From the NCBI GenBank assembly GCA_942159475.1, contig OW804100.1:12956646-13020645 (forward strand): a stretch of DNA of 64,000 nt, given 5' to 3'. How positions within the stretch are numbered: position 1 is the stretch's first letter; each line of letters begins with the position of its first letter. The position numbers and the translations under genes are program-made. The stretch is from Sthenelais limicola (Eukaryota > Annelida > Polychaeta > Phyllodocida > Sigalionidae). Shown one piece after another: positions 24,151 through 35,050 of the stretch. The notes below the pieces were generated by a model. That model worked only from the letters and a program-made list of their open reading frames with translations, made no database searches and was not told where the DNA came from.

Positions 24151-25406
24151 GAACTTGTGGAGGACTTGGCATCGTATCCATTGTTAGGCTTGTGTCTAGG
24201 ACCACTTCCACCTTGTGTTTGAATGTTATTCCTTGGTGTGTAAGATCCATCTATCTGACTTTGTTGGTGTTTTAGCCGTTTCTGACATTCTCTGATGGAG
24301 TGCTTGTTCCTCCTACCTATAGAGTCACAGTATGTACAGACATGTAACATTGAGATCGGACCTTCCTTGTGGTCGGCAGAGAATGAGCAACCATCTCTGG
24401 AGTTGTATTGCCTGCATATAGCCTCCACTTGCTTTTCTCCTTTGTTGTTATGGTTGTTGTTCTGACTCTTTGTGGATCGGTCATTTGAGTGGGGGGCACT
24501 GTATCCCTGTCCCCCACCTGTCAGGCAAATCCTTACTCGTTCGTCTTGGATAGTGGACTTGTCTGACCAGCTGATCTTGCCGCTCTCGACCATATCCCAG
24601 ATGTACTGGGACCATCTTCTCACTGCACTCCATGGCCTCTCTAAACTGTCTTTCGTCACCTGTCTCAGGTGATGCATCAGGTGCGTGTAGTCGTCTGATA
24701 TATATCCCTCTGGGTCATCCATTAAGGCCAGATATCCGTCCAGATATTCGTTGTAAGTTAGCGATGATCGGGCATCAAGCTTTTGCTTGATGGTCTGGAC
24801 GCCCTCTTTGTAGACGTACATATAGGGTTTAGCCATAATTTTGGAGTTATGAATGTCTGATATAATATCTACCCTACCATGTAACTTGTGTGCAAATCTC
24901 TCCCGGTCCAGTTCCCTCTCCAAGAAGTCATCTGCCTGGACCTGGCGGCGAATGATCCTCGGCGCGGAGTGTGCTCTGCGCTGTGAGTCTGTGACCCACT
25001 TAATGACGCGTCCGTGTTGTGGTTTCTTGGGTGGCTTCGCCGAGCCCTCGCTGGACCCGCTGCTGCCGGTCTCTGAGGACTGCTCGCGTCCCCGCTTGGA
25101 GCTCTTACTCGACCTCGTGGTAGACCTGGAGCGTCTGGATGATTGTGACCCAGCGTCCGAGCTATCTGCCTCCGATGATTCCGAGCCAATACCTTTTGAT
25201 TTTAGAATCAGTGCGAATTGTTTTGACAGACTCGCTATTTGCTCCTTCACTGCTGCTACGTCTCCGGACACCCCGATTAGACCTTCCTGTAGAGACTTAC
25301 AGTTGGCCTTCGGCGGGTCGGGGAATTTGAAGATGGTGTTACTGTCTATACTATCTTGGTCGTCTTGCTGACTGCCGGTCTTTCTCGATCTAGTATTCCT
25401 AGGCAT
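24138..25406 (-). CDS. gag: gag-like protein of the Ngaro-like element
   Basis: 422 residues, complete. Role: the structural, RNA-binding protein of the particle in which reverse transcription occurs. Seen: a short helix-prone N-terminus (about 35-70); a Ser/Arg-rich low-complexity stretch (75-125) that is probably disordered and basic; a central folded region (about 150-290); and a Cys/His cluster C331, C340, H355, C357, C360, H369, C374 ending in a C-x2-C-x8-H-x4-C knuckle-like unit; then a Gln/Asn/Ser-rich tail. Start: ATG at 25406 with A at -3; 122 bp separate it from repeat A1, leaving a short leader. The stop TAG lies 5 nt before the first GTG of pol and directly after the frameshift heptamer. 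The sequence is intact. Confidence 0.87.
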   Translation of the reverse strand: MPRNTRSRKTGSQQDDQDSIDSNTIFKFPDPPKANCKSLQEGLIGVSGDVAAVKEQIASLSKQFALILKSKGIGSESSEADSSDAGSQSSRRSRSTTRSSKSSKRGREQSSETGSSGSSEGSAKPPKKPQHGRVIKWVTDSQRRAHSAPRIIRRQVQADDFLERELDRERFAHKLHGRVDIISDIHNSKIMAKPYMYVYKEGVQTIKQKLDARSSLTYNEYLDGYLALMDDPEGYISDDYTHLMHHLRQVTKDSLERPWSAVRRWSQYIWDMVESGKISWSDKSTIQDERVRICLTGGGQGYSAPHSNDRSTKSQNNNHNNKGEKQVEAICRQYNSRDGCSFSADHKEGPISMLHVCTYCDSIGRRNKHSIRECQKRLKHQQSQIDGSYTPRNNIQTQGGSGPRHKPNNGYDAKSSTSSKNE

Positions 25407-25528
25407 ATTGAATGTTATTCCCGAAATGTTCTTATCTTAAAGTGTACTCCTGTTGGTGGTATGTATTTCCTGCCCAACTGTTTCTTAATAGATGTGAAAC
25501 ATTTGATTGGAGCCAAGAATTCTGAAGT

Positions 25529-25715
25529 TTGAAGAAGGTGACTAGGTGTTGACGGTTAGGCGTCCGGAGGAGAGTGAGGGGGAGAGGAGGAGCGCGTGTT
25601 GCGAGGTAGGAGGTAGTGGAGAGAGGAGAGGATAGGGGGCAGCATGTGGTGCTTCTGGTCGCGACCCTAGTGGGAGTCGCAATGCCCAGTCATTACTAAT
25701 TGCAAGTGACCAACA
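25529..25715 (-). repeat. split direct repeat A1 (187 bp, 5' end of the element)
   Basis: Outer 5' copy of A2, identical by eye. In coding order it precedes gag by about 120 bp and is the likely place for the element's promoter, although no TATA-type signal is obvious. Confidence 0.92.
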
Positions 25716-27156
25716 TTTTTTTTCTAAATGTAAATAGGCATACACTACTATCAGGAAGGGGTAGAAGACCGGTGTAACAATCCCCGAGCACTATATTATT
25801 CTGGCACATGCCATGCCACTGTAATGTCTTCCTGAATGAAGATTGTTTTTCTATTATAAAACTTCGTTCCAGAGAAAACATATTACTAGGAAGTATCTTC
25901 GAGTATGGAATGATAAAATTGACACACAAAGTAGCCCGTGTCAGACCTCTATTAATTCTTGAAGCCCCGCCCGAACATATATATGCCATTGAACTTCGAT
26001 GATGTCGGCCTATAGGCTCGCTTCCTGGGCTATGGGCACAAACAAGCAAATCGATTGCAGTGATCTGGAAAATACCAAATGAACAAATGCATGATGTGGT
26101 ATTGGAGAGCTGGCGCAATGGTGACAACCCCTGGAGAATGGGGGCAGAATATGATCGAGTTAAACATACCCGTATATATATAGCAAGATCAGCTATAAGA
26201 ATATAGTCCAGCATAGTGGAAACAGTTAAAGCCAGAAAAACTGTCAGTCGCCATGAAAGTGTTATAAATAATCCCAAATCAGGGCAGGTATAATAGTACG
26301 TATTCTGGATGTGGGTAAACAGACAAGGCATTGTTGCTACCATTTTCAATCATCCTATTCCCCTGTGCCATTCACTTTCTGGCTTTCCTTGCAACGCTAG
26401 GGTTTCTTCGGAGAGGCATTGCGTGGAGGGGTGGTACACATGCAGATCAATACAAGAATAAGGTTAATTCATTCGTTGTTGTGATCGCGGATACAATCAC
26501 ACAATCAAGTATATGGTGACATTAGGTAGCCTGTAGGTGAATCCTGAGAACATGCCTTTCGTGTCACCCCCATTATCCGATATTTCAAGATTGCCACATA
26601 TGCAGGGAAGGAGGACACAATGACCCCATTTTTCTGGCTTTGCCTCTATCCTGAAAGGACAATAATGACGTGGTTGCTGGATCTATACTTTATATGAAAT
26701 ACCTAACAGGTCAACAAAGCACATTAGCCCCATTTCTCCCTGAAGAATTATTCCTTTTGTAAGTTATTTTGTATTAAAGACATCAGAGATATTTGATCTA
26801 AGGTAGCTTCCTTCGTCGTAATTATAGACTGAATGAATCAATTGGTTGGATACCAGCTCTGTAAAACACAAGCTCCGCTACGTGGGGCGATCTAATCTAT
26901 GGTCTTCCGATTGTCGTCATGTACGGGGAAATAAAACCATCATCGAGATTGGAGAAAATTGCTGCCATCCATCCAACTTCATGAATCGCTCTTATCTGTA
27001 GTACTAACGGTGCAGGAGTAGCGCGGAATTCATGGAATAAATTAAACCTAGCTCTCGCGAAGAAATGCCACTCTATTTCATTCATAGAATAGCTTTTGTG
27101 AAACACTTTTTTTAATTACAACATCATTCTTGGGAAATCTATTGGAGAAATATATA
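25716..27156. other. right flank of the retrotransposon; one long unassigned frame
   Basis: The minus strand is open from 26349 to 25696 (217 codons), the longest unexplained frame in the window, and its end runs into the retrotransposon repeat. Its translation has several hydrophobic stretches but no family I recognise, no clear start context, and a length still possible by chance here. Otherwise nothing supported. Confidence 0.4.
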
Positions 27157-27312
27157 GACCACCTCTCTATAGAGACCACCCCTCTATTAAGACCAGTTTC
27201 TTTCAGTCCCGAATTGCTTTTTTCTTATTAGATTAGCCCCTCTAAAGAGACCACCTCGCTATTAAGACCAGTTTCTCTCAGTCCCAATGGTGGTCTCAAT
27301 AGAGAGGTTCCA
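27157..27312. mobile_element. MITE, family D (GACCACCTCTCTATAGAG ends)
   Basis: The left end reads ACCACCTCTCTATAGAGACC, and the right end GGTGGTCTCAATAGAGAGGT is its imperfect inverse. The interior has a further direct repeat: CTATTAAGACCAGTTTCT.TCAGTCCC occurs twice (near 27184 and 27267). About 155 bp, no coding capacity. Confidence 0.8.
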
Positions 27313-27594
27313 CTCATAATAGGAAGTTCTATCAACTTATTAAAAATGCATGCATTTATGACCACACATATGTATGTCCCTGTCATAATCGCGCTCTTGG
27401 CATTCATTAATGATGTATTCTAGGTTTGTACCTCGGAACCCGGGGAGTTATATTCTTGCACTCGAGTTCCTTTATTAAACGAACCACGCCCAGTCTGCTT
27501 TAGGGTATGGAGTAATCTTGTTTGCAATGATGTACACAGAAGAGCTCGTGCCGTGTGGATGGTGGATAGCAGCCACATTGCTGAGGTGTACTCT

Positions 27595-27838
27595 TATGGG
27601 TCAGATTTTTTAGAAAATGTACAATTGGCAGCGGTACACATTTAGTAAATTGTGCAAAATTAGGCTGCAATTTGGCCAGTACTAGGTAAATTCGAGTACA
27701 TTCGGCATTGCATTGATTCTAGCAATCCGTTTGGTTAGGTTGAACTGTATTTTGAACTTTATTTCCCTCTAAAAAATGGGTTATTTGAGAAGATTGGCGA
27801 AGTTGAATTATACATTTTCTGAAAATATGACCCTTATA
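27595..27838 (-). mobile_element. MITE, family B, copy 2 (inverted)
   Basis: Left TATGGGTCAGATTTTTTAG then AAAATGTACAATT; right TACATTTTCTGAAAATATGACCC. The interior (AACTGTATTTTGAACTTTATT and flanking words) matches copies 1 and 3 read on the opposite strand. Confidence 0.8.
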
Positions 27839-29971
27839 TAAGCTTGATTGAAAAGGTCCTCATTAAGGATCAGAATCCACCAAGGCTTCTTATTCATAAC
27901 GTGTGGTCTCTGAGACCGATGCATCATAACTTATAAATTGCAGCCCCCCCCCCCCAGCATCCATGTATTCTTTATTGTAACATAAGGAACGGATAATAGA
28001 GCAAGAGGACACCATTTTTATAAGGTGATCGATAAAGATAAAACCACTAGTCAAACATAATGGTATCCTTCACCACCTATTTTGATGGGAACGAAATGTT
28101 CTCTCATAATCAGTCCCCATGCAACTGGCCCGCGGAACTTACGATCGCCTTTTAATTGATCCTTTGGAGGTATGTGCCTTTAGAGCCTTTAGAAGCAAGA
28201 TCCACCTTGTGTATGCTCCTCCTAACCTCTGCCTACCTCCAGCTCCCCATCTAGCAGATCAATACCTCGTGGACTGGCACACAGTCGGATTCTCCTGGAT
28301 CTTCAGGTGAGAGGGATCAATAAGCTTCACCAGCGCCACAACAAAATACATGTAGCTACAATCTAAGGTCATCTAGTGCATTCAGAGGGGCTCAGTATCC
28401 GTCTTCCTTCTATAGGTACCCTAAATATTACTCAACATTAACCCATTCCTACCATTTGTGATATTGGTTTAGAGGGAATATAGTTCTCTTATCAGAGTCG
28501 ATGTTCTCTTGATGTTTTATTAATTATTTATATTCATATTTATGCATGCAATTTATATAGGAAAATTCTAAATGGGAATAAAATGAAGTTTATACTCCCT
28601 TATTGCTAATAGATCGTACACTCAGACTTTTCTTCAGTCATCTTTAGACGCGCAAACAAATATTTAAACAAAACAGATAAAAACCTCTTTTGATATTGAA
28701 TATAAGTGTCAGCAAGGTGTAATGCTTTTCGCATATTTTTTAAAAGCCTATTTCTAGTGTACATAGTACAGATGGGAAAATTGCCTAGACCCTTCGAGCA
28801 TACTACTATTACTAGCTTTGCCAGGTACTGTACGAAAGTGAAGTTGGCATCCATTTCCATCTGACCTGCTTGCTTTGTTCCATAACAATTGTATTTGTCT
28901 TCTTTTGAGTTGCCCATTGAGAATGTGCGATGGATGTGTAAGGAGAAATGATATGAGGACGATGCCAAGATAGACGATAGGAGGGAAGGGAGAAGAGACA
29001 AAAATAGAGAAACGGGACAGTGAACGAAATGAGATCAGGGACAGGAAAAGTGTGGGATGTGATTCTAGACTAGTGTCAATCTAATCCAAGTGTACCCCGA
29101 CATTTCCAGGCCAATACCTAGACACAACCAATATAACAATAGTGCCCTACGGCGATCAATCGTGAAGTAGGGTGTCGGTAGTACGTGCAGTGTACTTCTA
29201 TCAAAGACTTGGTGTTTATCCTCTATACACCTTCTCTTTTGCAATACTTTGTCTACAGTGTGCACGAGAAAACCTTCACTAAAATGATGTACCTTAAATA
29301 AGTCACACAGTAGCATCGGTACATTATTTAAACCATACCCGTGCACACAATTGCACATGATTATTTCCTAGGATTATCTCAGCACCTACTTGTCGTGCAT
29401 TGGTAATGTCCCAATATTAAGCCCCATGGAGGAAATCCTGCAGGATATATTTGTATAATAATATGTCATTATTTACGGATGTTACTTATGAAGGATTCTT
29501 ACTCTAAAGCAGCATATATGTGGTTGGAGGGAAAAGTATATATAAAATATATTATATATAGCGTTTTCTTACGTACGCACCGGCATCGCGTGGGTGGTTT
29601 GGTCTATGGTTGGATGTATACATGTAGTAGCCTATATACTTAAATACACTGCTGTTATTCTGACAAAAAGTACTCGCGGATTCGAAGCAAGATCGGATCA
29701 GCTGGGCGAGAGGTGATTTGCGTTACAGGCAAAAGTTTGAGTTGGAAACATGTTGCTGTAAATAGATCTGAAAAATACAACACTGTGCGTGTATACATTA
29801 TGAGCTACTTTGAATTCATATTTCCAATTCGACTAGTATGGTGTGCCACAACCGGAGTCAAGGACAAGGAGTCAAGTTTTGTTGTTTTACCCATTGATGG
29901 GATCACTATCCTTCTAACACTTTTCAAGACCAATGCACTTCTGACCATAGGATATTTTCTTTGTATTTCAG
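27839..29971. other. intergenic, upstream of the Ly6-type gene
   Basis: A short poly(C) run lies at about 27945-27955. Frames of 131 codons (28606-29001) and 97 codons (29065-29358), both minus strand, show no domain. The strong acceptor just before 29972 implies a non-coding first exon and promoter of the Ly6-type gene somewhere here; I could not place them. Confidence 0.45.
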
Positions 29972-29991
29972 GGATATAAGCTATTACAAAA

Positions 29992-31603
29992 ATGGACTTC
30001 TCGACGTTGATTGGAACGCTCATAGGACTCTTCACCTTAATTGCCGGTAAGTGTCCGTGCTCGTGATACCTTTTTAAAATGTATTCGATGGTAAAGCCAA
30101 TATTAAAATTAATTTAATGAGGTTTTCTTGGGCTTTTCATCTAAGACTGCATGAACTGTGTTACATTAATCATTCCAGGGAAACTGACCGCAAAATCCCA
30201 TTAGGACGGTATAGTTGTTGGCTTACTTTCGGGCCGAGAAAGCCATGCATTGACATACCGATCTTATCTCATCTGATAGACACTGAGCCTAGACTCTAAT
30301 TAAAAATTAAATAGATGATTGCTGTTGAAGGGGGTCTCTCCGGTATGAGGGAGGTTTTCAGCTACTTCTAGTTTCTCTTACAATCTTCTCAAGTAGTGGA
30401 CAGAGTCGCTCCCGTCAATGACTGGGAGTGATTCGCTACTGAATACAGTATTCTCTTAAACTAATATAATAATATGGCGTAGGCTATAAATGCAGTCGTC
30501 TTATCGAACTCAGTACACTCGTTATTGATGCTATTTTGCTATACAAAAATCTCATCTATCCTGATGTAATGTGCTCTAGCATGATTTTTAAATAACAGTT
30601 TTGGATCTAAGATTAGGTAAGCCACCATCGGGAGTTTATTCCAGGAATAAGGAATTCTATTTATAAATGATCTTTTGATTTGTTCTGTTTTTGGATTGGT
30701 ATGCCTAAGGATTGTCATTCCTTGGACAACATTTCTGGTGTTTGGGATAATGAAATAATAGAACTTTTTCTCCTTAAATTCCTTTTTAGGAGGTAGTGCG
30801 GCTGGAAAGGTAGTGACATCGGACAATAAACAAGTGGAATGCTACGCCTGTACATATTATAAGGGACAAATGGAAATTAACCCACAATGTAAAGAAGTCG
30901 AGTCCTCCTCGATGGATGTACCGACGAGTTCCAACTGTAACTATTGTAAGGTGCGTGGGTTCTGTCATTCTATCAGTTTTGAAGAAAAGTTGGATTAGCC
31001 TTGATATTGTTTGTGACGCCAGGTGATGTGGTTTTACCTTAATCTAATGATTAATATTGATGTGTTTGTGCTACGTTTTCTCTCTGTATAATTAAGATCA
31101 GTAATGAGTATTAATTTTGTCGAATTTAAGTAGATTTCTCCCTCTTAATAATTTTCTGAATATTATTAGATCAGCATGAACTGAGAATAATGTAATTGTA
31201 CATGATGTTTACTGCTGGATGCATACAATAAAAATCATTAAATGCAATACACTATACTAGGTATAATAAGCCCTTTAAAGAAATAAGAAACCAGTTCCGC
31301 ATCAAACTAATAATTATACACGGTGCATACATATCATACAACATTTGTATTATTTTGTTGCAGAAACAAGTCTTAAAGTACGAGAATGAGACACGGATAC
31401 TCATCAAAAGGCAATGTGCGCGATTCTGTAATCATATGAAAGAGATAGATTTGAGCTTCCAAGACGTAACAGGCGTGGGCATGGAATATTGTTGCCAAGA
31501 AGACCTTTGTAATGTTGGAGATAATGGCGTTTCTAACCACCTAGGAGTGACACGCGTCCTCCTATTGTCAGCACTGTTATCACTTCTATTAACTCTCTTA
31601 TAG
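29992..31603 (+). CDS. Ly6/uPAR (LU, three-finger) domain protein, probably GPI-anchored; three coding exons
   Basis: Exons 29992-30046, 30790-30950 and 31364-31603 join to 151 codons. Seen: acceptor TTTGTATTTCAG before 29972, ATG in good context (AAAAATGGA), donor GTAAGT at 30047 (phase 1), acceptor CCTTTTTAG, donor GTGCGT at 30951 (phase 0), acceptor TTTTGTTGCAG. Protein: signal peptide about 1-23; ten cysteines at 36, 39, 52, 68, 71, 90, 94, 115, 116, 121 with the C-x2-C opening and the CCQEDLCN close diagnostic of LU domains; N-glycosylation sequon at Asn80; hydrophobic tail 137-151 fitting a GPI signal, with attachment probably near 126-130. The break into signal, first-half and second-half exons is the usual Ly6 gene plan. 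Such proteins act at the outer cell surface as receptor modulators or adhesion factors; the ligand cannot be inferred. A poly(A) signal lies at 31974. Confidence 0.88.
30184..30294 (+). mobile_element. MITE, family C, copy 3 (left end missing), in Ly6 intron 1
   Basis: Shares GACCGCAAAATCCCATTAGGACG, split by small changes, and CATACCGATCTTATCT with copies 1 and 4, and ends TGAGCCTAGACT like copy 4. The left TIR is absent. Confidence 0.7.
30539..30780 (-). pseudogene. non-LTR retrotransposon RT tail, fossil, antisense in Ly6 intron 1
   Basis: The minus-strand frame translates to a segment with RSFINRIPYSWNKLP preceded by a Thr/Lys/Glu-rich stretch and followed by LLFKNH. Known: a Ser-Phe-x-x-Arg ... 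Trp-Asn-x-Leu-Pro block ends the RT protein of CR1/jockey-type elements. Only this C-terminal piece remains, as expected of a 5'-truncated insertion. It ends about 10 bp before the exon 2 acceptor, so it may supply part of the intron's 3' end. Confidence 0.6.
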
Positions 31604-31973
31604 TTGAGTTACTCACCCCTCTCTCTGTTTTCATTCAACTTATTAGAATATCAATTCCTGTTGCGCAGATTTAATTTGATTTAAACATGATTTAGTGAAT
31701 TAGTGTAGAATCAACAGTTGTCTCTGCTATGTAGAGCATTGTCCATTCGATTTCAAGACCAGACTTTTGAGAAAAACTTTGCTTCTACATCTTCACTCAG
31801 CAGCATTATATTAATTTACTATCAGGTAACCAGGCAGTGAATACGGGAATCTCTCCGCATATTTCACAAAAATTAAACAATCTAGCGAGAACTTTGTATG
31901 TGCTACATATCCTATTCGTACATAAATTTAGATTAGAAATAATATTCATCAAATAACTTATTTTTAAACATAT

Positions 31974-31979
31974 AATAAA
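31974..31979 (+). terminator. poly(A) signal AATAAA of the Ly6-type gene
   Basis: AATAAA 371 bp after the stop codon. It is the first canonical signal I see downstream, giving a 3' UTR of about 0.4 kb. Confidence 0.5.
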
Positions 31980-32690
31980 ATATGAACATTTCTGATGAAA
32001 CCTGTCACTAAATTAACTGTGTAGTTTCTCGGAGGTGTGTTCATTGCAATTATAATAACAGAAGTCGGTCATCTAAAATTGTCAAAATTGTTATACCATT
32101 TTTTAGTGAAACGCAAAACATGCCTTACTTTGCATTTAACTTAACACCACGATGATAGAATGTGTTCCTCTTTGAATCACTTCTGCGCGAATGTAGGTTT
32201 ATCAAATATTCTGAATGTATGCACATCACCATTCCGCCTAATCACAAATATGTTCCTAAATGACCCCTGCAAGGTATATTTTGAATGACTCGGAACATCG
32301 CGTATGATAGTATCCGAGATTAATTTATATGGTGCATTAATTATATTGTGTACATTTCCTGAATGTATCCGCGCAAGTAAAATATTTCATTATCTGCACT
32401 CTCTTTAGTTAATTGCATTACAACTTGTGCTTTGGTAAATGACACGATATATATGAATTTGTGTTTATGTCACCATTAAAACGGCCATGGTATGCCATTC
32501 GATTGTGGGAGAAGTCCCAATTAGCCTACCTATATCTTGGAACGGTTGCAATCATATCTTCCTTATGCTCTTGTATGTCCGGAGAAGTGCATTGCCCGAG
32601 TGCTTCGGTTAGAAATGGATACTATTTCCACCCATCACAGACTATGATGTAAAACTTGTTCACCATCAGGGGGTTTACCCTGTGTTCATG
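31980..32690. other. intergenic, nothing recognised
   Basis: A+T-rich with no supported feature. Confidence 0.55.
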
Positions 32691-32790
32691 TATATTATTG
32701 ATGTACGCAAAAGAAGATGTTTATATGATACATGCATAACATGTAAATTGTAATGTAGTGCAGAAAATCACCCGAATTATAATCACCAAC
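32691..32790 (+). repeat. dispersed repeat, copy 1 (about 100 bp)
   Basis: Shares TATATTATTG.TGTACGCAAAAG, CATGTAAATTGTAATGTAG and CGAATTATAATCACCA with 33276-33375 at roughly 90 % identity. Beyond this the two copies diverge. Confidence 0.8.
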
Positions 32791-33216
32791 AAACATGAAT
32801 TCCGTCATATTCATCGCAATAAAATGTTTTTGGTAAATGAAGATGTCATATGATTACAAGACTACAAAAATGCGATATTTACCATTTGTATATCACTGCT
32901 ATCAGAATGTCCCAGGGGAACGATATTTCTAGTTCTGTACAGGTATTCAAGCGAAAAATAAACAGCTTTCATAGAGGAATACGAAAAAACAACTTATATA
33001 TATAATGTTAACTGATGGCGAACAAAATGTAACACTGTCGGAATTGTAGTATATTTTGTATGTTTGTGGCAAATAGTAAATTTGGTGGAGAATAAATCGC
33101 TACGGATAAAATTTGACAATAGTTTGTCTTTATACTAAATTTTCTGTGAAGGATTGGTGAATAACACCCTGATATATTATGACCCCCTAACCCTTCCCAC
33201 GTCCAAAGCAAAATAG

Positions 33217-33580
33217 CTAGGCTCAGGGTTGAGAGCGTCTGGCTCCTAACCGCAAAAATGCCATTATAATCCCATTATATTATTGGTGTACGCAAAAGAA
33301 AATGTACATATGATACATGCATTAACATGTAAATTGTAATGTAGTGCAGAAAATAACTCGAATTATAATCACCAGCAACGCACGAAAAGCACCATATTAT
33401 GGTCATGCGTAATTTACTAATGATTGTTTAAAATGTCTGTGGCCAATAAAGATATTTTTAAAAAAAATAAAAATTGTGACGTATACACACTCCAGGGCCG
33501 GGAAAGCGATTAGAACATAGGCGTCCAATCACTGACATACCAGTCGATCTTATCTGATGAGAGAAACTATGAGCCTAGAC
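33217..33580 (+). mobile_element. MITE, family C, copy 4, split by an inserted repeat
   Basis: Left part CTAGGCTCAGGGTTGAGAG (33217 on) up to ATCCCATTA; right part from CACTCCAGGGCCGGGAAAG to TGAGCCTAGAC (33580). Between them, at about 33276-33478, sits a copy of the 32691 repeat plus an A-rich tail. Removing it gives the normal size of about 160-190 bp. Terminal CTAGGCTCA and TGAGCCTAG are perfect inverses, which defines the family's TIR. Confidence 0.8.
33276..33478 (+). repeat. dispersed repeat, copy 2, with A-rich tail, nested in MITE C
   Basis: The first 100 bp match 32691-32790. The remaining sequence ends in CAATAAAG followed by an A-rich tail (about 33447-33472), suggesting a retroposed transcript. 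I could not define a target duplication. Confidence 0.6.
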
Positions 33581-35028
33581 TGTATATACCCACACGTAGG
33601 TCTACGTCGTTATTTCATCTGGTCATACGTTGAGAAGAGCCCTGAAAGTTTAGTGAATACAAAATAAACCGACGCAAATAATTGTTAAAAAATTGCGCGT
33701 GCTCCTGATTTAGGCTAGTTTTTTTTTAAAGCTTTTATTTATACTGGGTAGTTCAAGTCCCAGCAGTAGGGCTTTTCACTTGCCCCAGTTTTTTTTTGTA
33801 CATGATTTCGATATATAGAGGTATTTACAGTGAATTCCAGTTTGGTTTGATATAAAGCTTAACTTTAGGATACATTCTGTACAAAGTGATAAGAGTCTTT
33901 AACAGTAATAACATTCATCAGGATAAAAATAGGAAATTCAGTGTGTAGTAAGGGGGAAGATATTTGCTGTGCCACTCTTTAGTGTTAGCTATACTTCCTT
34001 AAGTTAAAAAAAAGATAAGAATTATAGACATATCAAGTTGTTGAAAATGTATCAATAAATAAGATTAGTGTACTGCTTTGCCACTTGTATTTGTACCTGA
34101 ACATACATGTGTTAGCAGTTTTGCTTCTAGATTAGTATGAGATATCAAGTTGGGGATGGATTGTTTATTGAGGGTTGTTATGTGTGTAGAGTGTAGGCTA
34201 TATTTAAATGTTTAGGGTCTACTATTACTGCCTCCAACCAGACAAAAACCCCATCAATGGTCATATGAATAGCATTTTAGACCTACTATAACACGGGTTT
34301 GGATGCTCTGATCGCCACGATTTGTGAGTGAACGTACGCTCTATGGCGCGAATAATACCCGACCTGCCATCTGCAGGACCAGAGAGTAGTTTCATGCGTT
34401 GCATCGGGTATAAACTACTCTAATCGAACTTTTCCCATTTTCGATGTTTGACAGGAAGTTGGATGATGGGTTGCCAAAAGTGTCAGGTCGTGTCTTTTAC
34501 CTGGTCTAGAAGTCACTTTCTTACAATTTAGGAGGTACATGGTGACACAGAAGTTAATGCTACATAATTGCAGACATTTGCCTTGTTTTGGTAAGTATTA
34601 GTTGCTGCTTTCACCGTTATTTGCCCTGGAACGCTTCTCTTGACTCGAACGCTTATGTTATGACCTACTGAGTACTGCCACTGCTGCCAACTCAGTGCCT
34701 GGGACTGGTACTAGAACTTAGTAGGCTACAGATGGCTACAGATACACTTTCACAAGGCTATTAAACACTTTAGGCCTCACAGTCTGAGTTTGAGAGAGGT
34801 ATGGGGTGAGTGAAAATCGAGTGGACATATTATAGTAAGATAACCATAGTGTAAAGTACGAAGTGGATAATATTCGCCGAGGCCCGAGTAAGCCCAGATG
34901 CAAATAATCCCAACTACCCTGTCCCTGACCCTCTCACTTCGACTTCGGCCAGGTTGCACTATAACTTAAGTTAACCCGCATTTTGCATGAAAACCTCGCA
35001 TTGTACACTTTGTGTATTCTTTCATGTT
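33581..35028. other. upstream region of the zinc-finger gene, possible 5' UTR exon
   Basis: No coding exon. A consensus donor (TTTTG/GTAAGTATTAG at 34591) on the plus strand would pair with the acceptor at 36348-36349, making a non-coding first exon that ends at 34590. This is a guess from splice signals only. A frame at 34777-34959 (minus) is not convincing. Confidence 0.35.
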
Positions 35029-35050
35029 GGGGGGGGGGGGGGGGGGGGGG
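35029..35050 (+). repeat. poly(G) tract, 22 G
   Basis: Uninterrupted G run on the plus strand. Two poly(C) tracts (about 35421-35437 and 35837-35852) follow in the duplicated segment just downstream. Confidence 0.9.

Larger units (their letters stand above)
20198..25715 (-). mobile_element. Ngaro-like tyrosine-recombinase (YR) retrotransposon, complete
   Basis: Seen: a 5.5-kb element on the minus strand. In coding order it reads A1 (25715-25529), gag, RT/RNase H, tyrosine recombinase, B1 (20793-20610), A2 (20609-20423), a 41-bp spacer, B2 (20381-20198). This is the split-direct-repeat plan A1-ORFs-B1-A2-B2. A1 matches A2 and B1 matches B2 with no difference that I could see. Known: split direct repeats are typical of PAT and Ngaro groups; DIRS1 itself has inverted ends, and DIRS and PAT carry a methyltransferase domain that I do not find here. 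Hence Ngaro-like. These elements integrate through a circular intermediate without a target duplication, and none is evident at the borders (CCCATAG on the left, TTTTTTTT on the right). All three reading frames are open and the repeats look identical, so insertion was recent and the copy may be competent. Confidence 0.9.

Noticed and set aside
22190..25371. Several plus-strand frames of 60-172 codons across the retrotransposon
   Set aside because: Complement-strand shadows of gag, pol and recombinase; no independent motif.
20198..25715. Classification as DIRS1- or PAT-type
   Set aside because: Ends are split direct repeats, not inverted ones, and no methyltransferase domain follows RNase H, so Ngaro-like fits better.
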